A DNA stretch of 64,000 nucleotides from CBDAUN01 sp965200645 (GTDB lineage Bacteria > Pseudomonadota > Gammaproteobacteria > Arenicellales > JAJDZL01), in contig CBDAUN010000002.1 of the NCBI GenBank assembly GCA_965200645.1, positions 124,001 to 188,000 of the forward strand, in the 5' to 3' direction. Below, in pieces: positions 54,051-62,941 of this stretch. How positions within the stretch are numbered: position 1 is the stretch's first letter; each line of letters opens with the position of its first letter. Both the position numbers and the translations under genes were made by a program. The notes under the pieces were generated by a model. The model saw only the letters and a list, made by a program, of their open reading frames with translations. It was not told the origin of the DNA and did no database searches.

Positions 54051-54247
54051 CAAGACTATGCCACATTGTCTCCGGGATTGCCCGAACCAACTGATGTTCA
54101 CATACAGGGCAGAGCCTATCAAATTAAGGGCTTATCCTCGCTCAATGTCCGTTATAGTCTAGCCAAAAAATTATTCTTGCGAGAGTGTATGGATTTCCTG
54201 CTGGAAGTCGAATTTGCGGAAGTAGCAAAACTTAGACAATTTGCTGA

Positions 54248-54256
54248 CCCCCCCCC
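54248..54256 (+). repeat. Homopolymer tract of 9 C
   Basis: Nine C in a row, about 280 bases before the mrr start, in sequence without a clear gene. Changing its length does not extend any open frame usefully in this window. A spacing or leader effect is possible, but so is no function. Confidence 0.8.
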
Positions 54257-54370
54257 ACCAGAGTAATTCCACGATCGGTGGCGTGGAAATAACTTGAATT
54301 ACAAAGATCTTGTTGCATATAAGAGGCAAAATAAATTGCCCGCAAGGTTTTGGCTGTCACCGACACCCAA

Positions 54371-54386
54371 AAATAATTAATTATTT
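54371..54386. repeat. 16-bp perfect AT palindrome with flanking inverted pair
   Basis: AAATAATTAATTATTT reads the same on both strands and is bracketed by GTCACCG (54356-54362) and CGGTGAC (54398-54404). It may be an operator for mrr, 150 bases downstream, or the core of a small element. Confidence 0.6.
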
Positions 54387-54538
54387 CAACTTGGCGACGG
54401 TGACGTTTTCAGTGATTGCATCACCAGTAACTAAAGTTTCGCTCGTTTTGAACACGACAACGGTTATGCTCATAGATTGGACACTCCGATGAAGAGCCTT
54501 GTTCACCATACAATTACACAGTAGGTTAGAAAATCACC

Positions 54539-55465
54539 ATGCCAGAATTAAAAAATGTCCCAGACTTTAAAGCATTCTTTTTACCTGTCCTTCAACTAGG
54601 AAATGAAGGGCAAACCAGCATAAATGAGGCAGTCGTAAGAGTTGCGGATTATTTCGACTTGTCGCAAGAAGCAAGAGAAGACTCTACCGCTTCTGGTAGG
54701 TCGACACGAGTTCGGAACCGAACATCGTGGGCAGTTACTTACTTAGTGCAAGCTGGGCTACTACATCGCCCTAAAAGAGGTTACTTTATCATTACAAAAA
54801 GAGGTAAAGATGTGCTGGCACAAAACCCCGAAAAAATTACTTTGGATTTCTTGATGAAGTTTTCCGAATTTCAGCAGTTTAAGACCAGAAGGAAACCGTA
54901 CAAAAATGATGCGAATGATTTGAGAGAAGATTGCGGTGACGTTTCACCAGAAGAACAAATTGAATTAGCTCATGGTGAAATTGTTGCAGCAATAAAGTCG
55001 GAACTCTTAACAAAAATCCTAAATTCTTCTCCAGAATTCTTTGAGCACTTGATAATCGATTTGTTAGTTGCTATGGGTTATGGAGGTTCTAGAGATGAAG
55101 CTGGTACACATTTGGGGAAAACAGGAGATGGCGGGATAGATGGTGTAATCGCGGAAGATAAACTTGGATTAGATGTTATTTACATTCAAGCTAAGCGATA
55201 TGCTTCAGAAAATTCTGTAGGTTCGCCAGATCTTCAAAAGTTTTTAGGAAGTTTGGTAGGAAAAGGTGCCAATAAGGGAGTTTTTGCTACAACGTCTTCA
55301 TTTTCTAAGGCAGCACAAGATTATGTGAATTCTGTTTCGCATCGGATAATTTTGGTAGATGGAGACAAACTCACATCTCTAATGATTGAGCATGATGTGG
55401 GTGTCCGAGTAAATCGAGCGATTGAAATAAAGAAAATTGATGACGACTTCTTCGAAGAAGCATGA
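54539..55465 (+). CDS. mrr: Mrr-type restriction endonuclease (type IV)
   Basis: A 308-residue protein. Residues 1-95 form the Mrr N-terminal winged helix (TSWAVTYLVQAGLLHRPKRGYFIITKRGK). Residues about 155-300 form the Mrr_cat nuclease: FFEHLIIDLLVAMGYGG, then TGDGGIDGVI with the catalytic Asp and IYIQAKRY with the Q-x-K. It cleaves methylated DNA. Length agrees with E. coli Mrr (304). It stands alone between the palindrome-rich gap and tRNA-Ala, a typical accessory insertion. Confidence 0.9.
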   Translation: MPELKNVPDFKAFFLPVLQLGNEGQTSINEAVVRVADYFDLSQEAREDSTASGRSTRVRNRTSWAVTYLVQAGLLHRPKRGYFIITKRGKDVLAQNPEKITLDFLMKFSEFQQFKTRRKPYKNDANDLREDCGDVSPEEQIELAHGEIVAAIKSELLTKILNSSPEFFEHLIIDLLVAMGYGGSRDEAGTHLGKTGDGGIDGVIAEDKLGLDVIYIQAKRYASENSVGSPDLQKFLGSLVGKGANKGVFATTSSFSKAAQDYVNSVSHRIILVDGDKLTSLMIEHDVGVRVNRAIEIKKIDDDFFEEA

Positions 55466-55804
55466 GCGGTACCGATTGAAGATTCATATTCAGCACCTTG
55501 TGAATAAAGGTCAGACGACTTATATTGTCAAATTTTAATTATCTTTACAAATGTTTCGGAATTGAACTCTAGGCTATTCAATAGTAATTATAAAAGGATG
55601 TTTATGACATCCAGATTCTAGAAATTTTCACCAAATCCTTCAAATTTTACTCAAGAACACATCTGATTTACCTAAGGCTCCCATCAGTACGCATTTGAAC
55701 CTGGGCTGATTGGATCAAAATATTACGTATAATTCCGCCTTACGTACCACCTGCTACAGAAGAAAAGACGGACACCTTAGTCAATTCTGTTTTCATTGGG
55801 AAAA
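55466..55804. promoter_or_regulatory. Non-coding region with tRNA-Ala promoter
   Basis: A 339-bp gap with no gene. A consensus -10 TATAAT at 55728-55733 lies 72 bases before the tRNA; a -35 at the right distance is not clear. Nothing else stands out. Confidence 0.45.
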
Positions 55805-55880
<76 letters not shown>

Positions 55881-56008
55881 TTCCAACGGTAATTCCTACC
55901 TAAAACTTTTAAAGATTTTCTTCGTGGTCTGCAATTCATTTAACAGTCCGTCAAGTTCCCTAACGCAGAAAAAGAAGTCAGATTGGTAGAAGCATCTGCT
56001 TCGGATAC

Positions 56009-56905
56009 CTAACGTAACCGAAGATGAGGGCGTTCCCTAAACCAGATTACCAAACCCGCCACAATCACAATGATCGCACCCACAATTGTCCAGCGATTTG
56101 GTGGATGATCGAAGATTAAAAAACTTGACATGGTCATCCAAATGATGAATGTGTAACTGTATGGTGTCAGCATGCTGGCCTCCGCATATCCGTGTGCACG
56201 AGTAATACATTCATGACCTATCCAGCCAGCTAGGCCTATCACCGACAGTAGTAGCCACTCAATCACAGAACTAGGTGTCTGCCAAGACCAAATTCCAAAG
56301 GGCAGTAAAATGATAGTTCCGACCAGTCCTGCATAAAACTGCTGAGTTGCGATGGCTACTTCTCCGGCAAGTTTACGTGTCAGCAGTGTATAGAAAGCAA
56401 ACAACGTAACATTGGCGAGCGATAACAGAACTGCCGGGTGAAATTCTACACTGAATGGGCGAATTGCAACGAGAATGCCCAAAAATCCCGCCAATACTGC
56501 AGACCATCGCCAAATCCCCACTCTTTCTCCAAGAAAAACACCAGACAAGGCACACACGATTATTGGGGCCGAAAACATGATGGTGGATGTAAGTGTCAGA
56601 GGTAGGTATCTCAGAGCGGTGAAGTTCAACACCGTGGTAAAAGCAAGAAGTGCACCTTTTAACACTACCAATACTGGTCTCTTAGATCGAAACCTATCCC
56701 ACGACATACCACCTCGTCCGATAACAACGGCAGAAATTAAAAAGTGCCCGGCATAGCGAACAAACGCTGCCTGTAAGGCTGACATTCCTGCGAGCAAAAG
56801 CAATTTTGCGGCGCTGTCCAAAGTCGCAAACATAAAATATGTCAAACACATGAGTAAGATTCCCAGGGTCGGCCGGTCACTATTGGGTGTGGCGATTAAA
56901 GACAT
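56009..56905 (-). CDS. EamA/DMT-family transporter
   Basis: A 298-residue inner-membrane protein with about ten hydrophobic segments in two EamA halves (first half from residue 10; second about 150-290). GALLAFTTVLNFTALRYLPL and IGLAGWIGHECITRAHGYAEASMLTPYSY are typical for the drug/metabolite transporter group. The ATG at 56905 is preferred because the longer frame from 57019 adds a non-membrane stretch unlike the family. The substrate is unknown; relatives export amino acids and metabolites. It converges toward tRNA-Ala. Confidence 0.88.
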   Translation of the reverse strand: MSLIATPNSDRPTLGILLMCLTYFMFATLDSAAKLLLLAGMSALQAAFVRYAGHFLISAVVIGRGGMSWDRFRSKRPVLVVLKGALLAFTTVLNFTALRYLPLTLTSTIMFSAPIIVCALSGVFLGERVGIWRWSAVLAGFLGILVAIRPFSVEFHPAVLLSLANVTLFAFYTLLTRKLAGEVAIATQQFYAGLVGTIILLPFGIWSWQTPSSVIEWLLLSVIGLAGWIGHECITRAHGYAEASMLTPYSYTFIIWMTMSSFLIFDHPPNRWTIVGAIIVIVAGLVIWFRERPHLRLR

Positions 56906-57251
56906 GAAAATGAATCTTGGTGAAGAAGGGCCGAACGTCAGAGGCGGTTTGCTTACTTTGTCCGGTGGACAAAATCCGAATAGTAAGTGCAGTATGGTTT
57001 CTGGGTGATGTATCAACACCCGTTGGTGTTATGTACAAACTTGGTCGGTTAACAGGCCGGTTATGCACACCGGATGATGATTTGTGAATACGCAAATCAG
57101 GATAAGAATCCAATGATATTGGATGATTTAGAAAAGCCTTTGCAAATTTTCCACTCGTGAGTTTTTAATAGATATGAGCATGAAATAATTTCAATATTTC
57201 AGTCTTCAAATTAGCACTTGCTATAAAATACCTTGCTCATTCGCCATAGAC

Positions 57252-57329
57252 GTCCCCATCGTCTAGTCAGGTCCAGGACACCAGCCTTTCACGCTGGCGA
57301 CGGGGGTTCGAATCCCCCTGGGGACGCCA
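57252..57329 (+). tRNA. tRNA-Glu(TTC)
   Basis: A 78-nt cloverleaf. The acceptor GTCCCCA pairs with TGGGGAC, discriminator G, encoded CCA. Anticodon stem CCAGC/GCTGG with loop CTTTCAC gives anticodon TTC. D-arm ATCGTCTAGTC and T-arm GGGGTTCGAATCCCC are standard. An AT-rich TATAAAAT about 30 bases upstream is a likely -10. Confidence 0.97.
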
Positions 57330-57722
57330 TATCAAATGACAAAAGCACTTTAGAATTTTCTGTGTCGCAAAAATAGCACAAGGTCCAGCAAATTCACCCG
57401 GTCGGCTAGTCACTGAAATCACTGCATTTAGTTCTGGGACTGAAACATTCAGTTGGAGTTAATGCACTTAAGTCCAAGTTGGATACACTTTGCTACGTTG
57501 CAGACAATTGTGAGCCGTTCGACTATTCTTTGCAGACTTCCAATCAATAGATTTCAATCATATTTGTGGAGTCCGACCGAATGAGCATAAGGTTAGCAGT
57601 CTGTGATTGGCGAGGATGTGTAAAGTCCGATTGGTGCCAGCAAATCGCTTCAGACATAGAACTATCATCAAGGAATTATGTCAAAATCTCAAATTGATCA
57701 ATTAATAGTTTGAGGTAACAGC
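57330..57722. other. Non-coding region between tRNA-Glu and the M16 protease
   Basis: A 393-bp gap with no gene, no strong hairpin and no repeat that I can see. It should carry the promoter of the protease gene. Confidence 0.4.
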
Positions 57723-60563
57723 GTGCGCAACTGGTTCAAAACTCAGTCTACTATCCTCCTAATCCTTTCTGCCTGCCTAAGCAATTTAGCTTTCGCTGAA
57801 ATACAAAAAAGCCCTAACGATCATCGCGAATACCGTGCATTCCAGTTAGAGAACAAAATGAACGTTATGGTAATTTCGGATGCCGAATCCGAAGTTGCAG
57901 CAGCTTCACTCAGCCTTCAAATTGGGGGAGGAGATGATTTCGAACACCGACCAGGAATAGCACACTTTCTTGAGCACATGCTCTTTATTGGAACTGAGAA
58001 GTTCCCTGCAGTCGATGAGTATCGGTCGTTTATTCACAGGAATGGAGGAGAGTCAAACGCCTACACCGGACTGGAGGTCACCAACTACAACTTCTTCGTC
58101 AATTCAAATGCTGTGGACGAAGCATTGAATCGATTTTCGCAATTTTTCATCTCACCACTGTTATCTCCTGAATTCGTAGAACGTGAGCGTGAAGTTGTGG
58201 ATGCTGAATTTGAAATTCGTAAGCAAAGCGATGGCGGTAAGCGCTGGTCCGCAATGAAAGCATTGTTCAATCCAAAGCATCCTGTATCAAAATTTATCTC
58301 GGGAAATAGCGATACCCTCGCAGGAGATGTCAGAAAAGATCTGGTTGCCTTTTTTGAAAAGTACTACAGCGCAAATCTAATGACCCTGGTAATCTTGGGG
58401 CCGCAGTCGTTGGAAGAACTTCAAGCAGTGGCGGTGAAATACTTTTCTGAGGTGAAAAATCAAGACACGCCGAAGCCTCAAACCGCTGAAACTCAGTTCA
58501 ATATGGACCTGATACCCGCGGTGCTGATGGTTAAAACTGACGCCGACGAACCACGTTTGCAAATTCAGTTCCCAATTTTCAATTTAAGACACCATTGGCG
58601 CGAGCATCCTGAACAGTATATTTCGCACCTGGTTGGACATGAGGGACAAGGAAGTTTACTGTCATATTTGAAACAGCAGGGATGGGCCGATGGTCTATAT
58701 GCGTCGGTCGGCTTATCGTCATACGAAAGTTACACGTTGCACGTCTCCGTATCATTGACAGATTCTGGTTTTGAGAATTGGGAATCTATAGTCGATAGCT
58801 TGTTTGACTACATTGACTTGATTCGACGCGCCGGCATTGACCAGTGGCGCTTTGATGAGCAGAAAGCCCTTTCAGAGATTGACTTTACTTTTTTGGAAGC
58901 AGAAAGTGCTAGAAGTTATGTAACGACTCTAGCAGATTTACTGCCAAGTTACCCATTGGAAGCAATGTTTAAGGGCGTCTACGTTCCGGAAAGATTTGAT
59001 TCTGAACTGATTACCAAAATTTTGGGACTGATGACCCCTGAAAACGCAGTAATCGTGCTTAGTTCTCCCAACGTTGAGACCAATTCGGTCACCCCAATTG
59101 TTGGAGCTGAGTATTCTGTCACACAAATTTCCGATTCAACCCTATCAGAATGGGAAGAAATCTCTGCCATTGATGCTTTCGCTCTGCCGTCGAAGAACCG
59201 TTTCATTCCGAACGACCTTTCATTCGTAGATACAAAAAGTACAGAACTGCCAGATCAAATTCATTCACGAGAAGGGTTCGAACTGTGGCACCAAACGGAT
59301 AAGTCATTTGATGTCCCGCGCTCCAATTTCTACTTTAGCATTCGTTCGCCTGCAAGCAACAACGACGCAAAAAATTCCGCGCTTTTGAGTTTGTTTACCA
59401 CCTCTCTAAATGAACAGTTAAATGAGTTTACCTATCCCGCATTGATTGCCGGTCTTCGTTATCAGTTGTATCCGCATTCTCGCGGAGTTTCAGTCAAGGT
59501 TTCCGGATATATCGAAAAACAAGAAGTGATGCTCAAACAAATTCTTGACGCGTTTCAAAATCCCAAGTTTGATGAAGCTAGTTTCGAACGTTTTAGAAAA
59601 GATGCCATTCGAAGTATAGAGAACAGTACAAAAGAAGACGCCTATGATCAATCAATGAAAGAACTTTACGAATTGCTTGTGTACCCCCACTATAGTGATG
59701 ACGAGTTACTTCATGTTCTTAATGAATTGACGCTTGATGATCTTCGAAGTTATGCGAATGAGTTCTTCGAAGAAATTAATATAGTCGCTCTGTCACATGG
59801 AAATACTACCGAAGAAGACTCACTTCGAAAGGCAGAATTGGTAGTCAATACACTAATTGAATCAGCAGATATTGTGCATGTGGATAAAGCCAAATTATTT
59901 AACATGCCAGAGGAAGGACCGTATATTAAACGAGTGCAAGTTGACCACGAAGATTCTGCAGTAGCTGTCTACATTCAAGGGGAAAGTCGTGATTTGGATG
60001 ATAGGGCAAAGTATTCGTTACTGGCCCAGATTATTCGTACGCCATTCTTCTCTGAACTGAGAACTCACCAAAAGTTAGGATACGTTGTATTTGCTTCGAA
60101 CATGCAGGTGATGAAGGTGCCTGGACTAATATTCGTCATTCAATCGCCCGATAAATCTCCCGACAGCTTGAGTGCGAGCATTGCAGAATTTTTGAGCTCG
60201 TACCACTTGACCTTGAATCAGATGACAGAAGCAGAGTTTGACCAACACCGAAACGGACTAACCAATCGCATTTTAGTGACAGATAAGTCTTTATCCGATC
60301 GGTCGTCCCGATACTGGCAATCATTGGATGACAAGGATTACAATTTTGACCGACGAGAGCGATTTGTAGCAGCCATTGAAAACTTAAACTTTGAATCATT
60401 CAAATCTTTTGTTCAAGATTTGCTGACCGAACGAAGTGAAGGTCGGGTCATCGTTGAAGCATACGGCAAGGATCGTGTACTTCCAACTAAGTTATTTCCC
60501 GAAGAAGGTCAACTAGTTGAAAATAGTCACCAGTTTCGTAACAGCATGAAATTGTTCCCTTAA
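57723..60563 (+). CDS. Pitrilysin/insulinase-like M16 zinc metalloprotease
   Basis: A 946-residue protein, like E. coli pitrilysin (962). A signal peptide (residues 1-25, ending AFA) indicates periplasmic location. The inverted zinc motif H81-x-x-E84-H85 is in AHFLEHMLFIG, with the distal Glu in REVVDAEFEI near 160. Four M16 domains follow. The start is GTG, with a GAGG site seven bases upstream. It degrades small peptides in the periplasm. pncC starts 11 bp downstream. Confidence 0.93.
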   Translation: MRNWFKTQSTILLILSACLSNLAFAEIQKSPNDHREYRAFQLENKMNVMVISDAESEVAAASLSLQIGGGDDFEHRPGIAHFLEHMLFIGTEKFPAVDEYRSFIHRNGGESNAYTGLEVTNYNFFVNSNAVDEALNRFSQFFISPLLSPEFVEREREVVDAEFEIRKQSDGGKRWSAMKALFNPKHPVSKFISGNSDTLAGDVRKDLVAFFEKYYSANLMTLVILGPQSLEELQAVAVKYFSEVKNQDTPKPQTAETQFNMDLIPAVLMVKTDADEPRLQIQFPIFNLRHHWREHPEQYISHLVGHEGQGSLLSYLKQQGWADGLYASVGLSSYESYTLHVSVSLTDSGFENWESIVDSLFDYIDLIRRAGIDQWRFDEQKALSEIDFTFLEAESARSYVTTLADLLPSYPLEAMFKGVYVPERFDSELITKILGLMTPENAVIVLSSPNVETNSVTPIVGAEYSVTQISDSTLSEWEEISAIDAFALPSKNRFIPNDLSFVDTKSTELPDQIHSREGFELWHQTDKSFDVPRSNFYFSIRSPASNNDAKNSALLSLFTTSLNEQLNEFTYPALIAGLRYQLYPHSRGVSVKVSGYIEKQEVMLKQILDAFQNPKFDEASFERFRKDAIRSIENSTKEDAYDQSMKELYELLVYPHYSDDELLHVLNELTLDDLRSYANEFFEEINIVALSHGNTTEEDSLRKAELVVNTLIESADIVHVDKAKLFNMPEEGPYIKRVQVDHEDSAVAVYIQGESRDLDDRAKYSLLAQIIRTPFFSELRTHQKLGYVVFASNMQVMKVPGLIFVIQSPDKSPDSLSASIAEFLSSYHLTLNQMTEAEFDQHRNGLTNRILVTDKSLSDRSSRYWQSLDDKDYNFDRRERFVAAIENLNFESFKSFVQDLLTERSEGRVIVEAYGKDRVLPTKLFPEEGQLVENSHQFRNSMKLFP

Positions 60564-60574
60564 TTTAGCATCCA

Positions 60575-61072
60575 ATGAATTCAGCTCATATCAAACTTGC
60601 TGAGGAAGTTGGGGCATTGCTGTTGGAAAATGAACTTAAATTGGCCACGGCTGAGTCTTGTACGGGAGGCGGGATCGCAGCTGCAGTAACCGATGTAGCT
60701 GGCAGTTCCGGGTGGTTTGATCGGGGATTTGTAGCCTATAGCAACAAGGCAAAGCAGGACCTATTGGGTGTCAATGAGGCAACGATAGCACGACACGGTG
60801 CCTGCAGCACTCCAGTAGCATGCGAAATGGCACTTGGGGCTGTTGCAAATAGTCTTGCGAATGTGGCGGTCTCTGTTACCGGTATTGCTGGACCGTCAGG
60901 CGGTACTGATGCAAAACCGGTTGGTTCCATTTGGGTTGCCTGGGCTGATAATTCCGGAATCATTAAATCCAACGAAGTTCGTTTTCATGGCAACCGGGAG
61001 TCCATCCGAAGTTCTACAGTCGAACACGCACTGCGCGGCGTGAAGGAATATTTGGAACAACTTGATTGGTAA
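60575..61072 (+). CDS. pncC: Nicotinamide-nucleotide amidase (CinA C-terminal family)
   Basis: A 165-residue single-domain PncC, without the N-terminal CinA domain. The signature TAESCTGGGIAAAVTDVAGSSGWFDRG at residues 24-50 and GIAGPSGGTDAKPVGSIWVA near 108 are clear. It converts NMN to nicotinate mononucleotide for NAD recycling. It lies 11 bp after the protease and 24 bp before thpR, an apparent operon. Confidence 0.95.
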   Translation: MNSAHIKLAEEVGALLLENELKLATAESCTGGGIAAAVTDVAGSSGWFDRGFVAYSNKAKQDLLGVNEATIARHGACSTPVACEMALGAVANSLANVAVSVTGIAGPSGGTDAKPVGSIWVAWADNSGIIKSNEVRFHGNRESIRSSTVEHALRGVKEYLEQLDW

Positions 61073-61096
61073 TCCGCTGCAAGACTTAGCGGAGAT

Positions 61097-61633
61097 ATGG
61101 CTGAAGGTAAAGTCAAGAAACAGCGACTCTTTGTTGCACTATTGCCTGATAAAGAGGTTAGAGACTCACTCGACAACATTCAAACCAAACTCAAACTTAG
61201 CGAATTTGGAAGTTGTACTGTTTATGAAAATCTTCATGTCACGTTGAACTTCGTCGGGGAGGTTGAAGCAGAGCAGGTAGAGGACATCGCAAAGTTTATT
61301 CACAATATCAGTTTCGCTCCGGTTGAGTTCGAACTCAACCGCGTTGGTTATTTTGCGAGAGCACAGATAGTATGGGCAGGGTCGAAAGATCGATTTGTGC
61401 AATTAGAGGATCTAGCGACCGTCATTCAAAAAGGTATTCCGTTTAGACGCAAGTCGAAGGGATACAGAGGATTTACACCGCACGTGACACTTGCTCGAAA
61501 TGTTCACAAGCGAATTAGTCAACCAATTGACCCTGTTTCTTGGCATATCAATCGATGTTACCTGGTTCGATCCATTACCAGACATACTGGCGCAGAATAC
61601 GAAGTGATTGCAGAGTCAGAAGTAATGAAGTAG
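61097..61633 (+). CDS. thpR: RNA 2',3'-cyclic phosphodiesterase ThpR (2H family)
   Basis: A 178-residue protein with the two H-x-T motifs of the 2H phosphoesterases: HVTLNFVGEV near residue 49 and HVTLARNV near 128. The RLFVALLPDKEVRDSL opening is typical. It hydrolyses 2',3'-cyclic phosphates at RNA ends and can ligate 2'-5' tRNA halves in reverse. It follows pncC. Confidence 0.93.
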   Translation: MAEGKVKKQRLFVALLPDKEVRDSLDNIQTKLKLSEFGSCTVYENLHVTLNFVGEVEAEQVEDIAKFIHNISFAPVEFELNRVGYFARAQIVWAGSKDRFVQLEDLATVIQKGIPFRRKSKGYRGFTPHVTLARNVHKRISQPIDPVSWHINRCYLVRSITRHTGAEYEVIAESEVMK

Positions 61634-61647
61634 TCAGTACTAGGAAA

Positions 61648-62439
61648 TTACTGATTTAGGTGTACGTGAACTGCACCAAATTCTCCTAAATTAGATGAAA
61701 GTTCACGATAGTGGTGTTCGATTGGCATCGGTTTTCCGCAAACACCGGTGGTTACAAATTGTCCAGCCTTCAATCCAATACCTCGTGAATTAAGTCGATT
61801 TACCAGCCACGTCAGTGCCTGTCTCGGATCTCCCAATGCATCGGCACCGGTTCCTTCTGAAATCACTTCGTCATCAGCGAGGAGTTGAATTGGCCATTCA
61901 CTCAAATCCTTATTTTTCCAATCTAGATCGGTAGGGCTACCCAAAATACACTCCCTTGCGCAAGCTAAATCTGCAATTAAATTTGGTGTTCCGACAGTCG
62001 CGAAATCGGAAAATCTTGAATCTGGAAGTTCAAGGCTTGGACGTAGCTCACCAACGGCTTGTTCAATCTCTTTCCATTCATAATCAATTTCGTGAGCCGG
62101 AAGGTCTCGGCTAAAGACAAAAGCAAACTCCGCTTCGGCTACTCTCATATGATTACCGGACATACTAATGGTTGCGCCGGATTCATAAGTTTTTGACCTC
62201 AGATACGGCCCTTCCAAAGGGTGATTCACGCCAATGTGATTTTGTCCGCCTTGACTGGTTGCGGCAATCTTCCAGCCTGCAATTGGACTACCCGAAAGTT
62301 CCGCATAGAATTGCTGCACAATTTGGCCGTCTTCAATGGTCACCGGACGGTACTTTGGCGATAATTCATTGATCACCGCTCCGGCTTTCCAAAGACCCCA
62401 GATTGTTTCTGCTGCTCGCTTTGCGTCAAACATTTGCAT
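61648..62439 (-). CDS. 2-keto-4-pentenoate hydratase-like protein (MhpD family)
   Basis: A 263-residue FAH-fold hydratase. VAEAEFAFVFSRDLP near residue 97 holds the E-x-E metal site, and GELRPSLELPDSRF near 128 gives the third Glu. Relatives hydrate 2-oxopent-4-enoate in aromatic meta-cleavage, or act as oxaloacetate decarboxylases. No catabolic partners are nearby. An internal ATG at 62433 is an equal start. Confidence 0.85.
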   Translation of the reverse strand: MQMFDAKRAAETIWGLWKAGAVINELSPKYRPVTIEDGQIVQQFYAELSGSPIAGWKIAATSQGGQNHIGVNHPLEGPYLRSKTYESGATISMSGNHMRVAEAEFAFVFSRDLPAHEIDYEWKEIEQAVGELRPSLELPDSRFSDFATVGTPNLIADLACARECILGSPTDLDWKNKDLSEWPIQLLADDEVISEGTGADALGDPRQALTWLVNRLNSRGIGLKAGQFVTTGVCGKPMPIEHHYRELSSNLGEFGAVHVHLNQ

Positions 62440-62475
62440 GTGTAAATGTTGATTTGTAGGATTTGTTAAGGATAC

Positions 62476-62799
62476 TCAGCGTTCAAGTAAGTGCCGTTTT
62501 TCCTTAACTTCTTCCCATTCTGCGGCATCGGAAGGAGCGGGTTTCATGACCGATATGACTGGCCATATTAGGCTTAGTTCTATATTGAGATCGAGCCATT
62601 CCTGTTGATCTTCGGGGACGTCGTCATCCGCATAGATCGCGGTTACGGGGCATTCGGGTTCGCACAGACTGCAGTCGATACATTCTTCGGGATCGATCAC
62701 CAGCATGTTTGGCCCTTCGTGAAAGCAGTCCACAGGACAGACTTCAACGCAGTCCGTATACTTACACTTTATGCATGATTCTGTAACAATAAATGTCAT
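62476..62799 (-). CDS. fdxA: Ferredoxin I type [3Fe-4S][4Fe-4S] protein
   Basis: A 107-residue ferredoxin like those of Azotobacter and Pseudomonas. The N-terminal cluster region ESCIKCKYTDCVEVCPVDCF and the second, CIDCSLCEPECPVTAI, carry the Cys ligands. The C-terminal extension ending HLLER matches the FdI group. It moves electrons at low potential in the cytoplasm. It is commonly next to mutS in gammaproteobacteria, as here. Confidence 0.95.
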   Translation of the reverse strand: MTFIVTESCIKCKYTDCVEVCPVDCFHEGPNMLVIDPEECIDCSLCEPECPVTAIYADDDVPEDQQEWLDLNIELSLIWPVISVMKPAPSDAAEWEEVKEKRHLLER

Positions 62800-62941
62800 A
62801 TACCAAGTTTTTATAGTTACCGGTTTTTTATGTGCGAATTGTAGAAAATCCCGAAAGAATCGGGGTTAAGGTATTGTATTTCAACAGTTCAAATTCTTGT
62901 AAAAATTTCCTTTAATGGTTGACACAGTTTCATCAATTCGA

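Larger units (their letters stand above)
53853..54538. other. Palindrome-rich non-coding region between gltX and mrr
   Basis: A 686-bp gap. It contains a 28-bp near-perfect palindrome (54023-54050), a run of 9 C (54248-54256) beside a 7-bp inverted pair TTCCACG / CGTGGAA, and a 16-bp AT palindrome (54371-54386) nested between GTCACCG and CGGTGAC. An open frame at 54066-54266 runs into the C tract but has no family resemblance and I do not call it. It looks like mobile-element or regulatory debris. Confidence 0.5.

Noticed and set aside
54066..54266. Open frame of 66 codons ending in the C9 tract
   Set aside because: No family resemblance, no ribosome site, and altering the tract length does not extend it into a longer gene.
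57330..57722. Possible small RNA or leader before the M16 protease
   Set aside because: No convincing stem-loop or terminator by eye.
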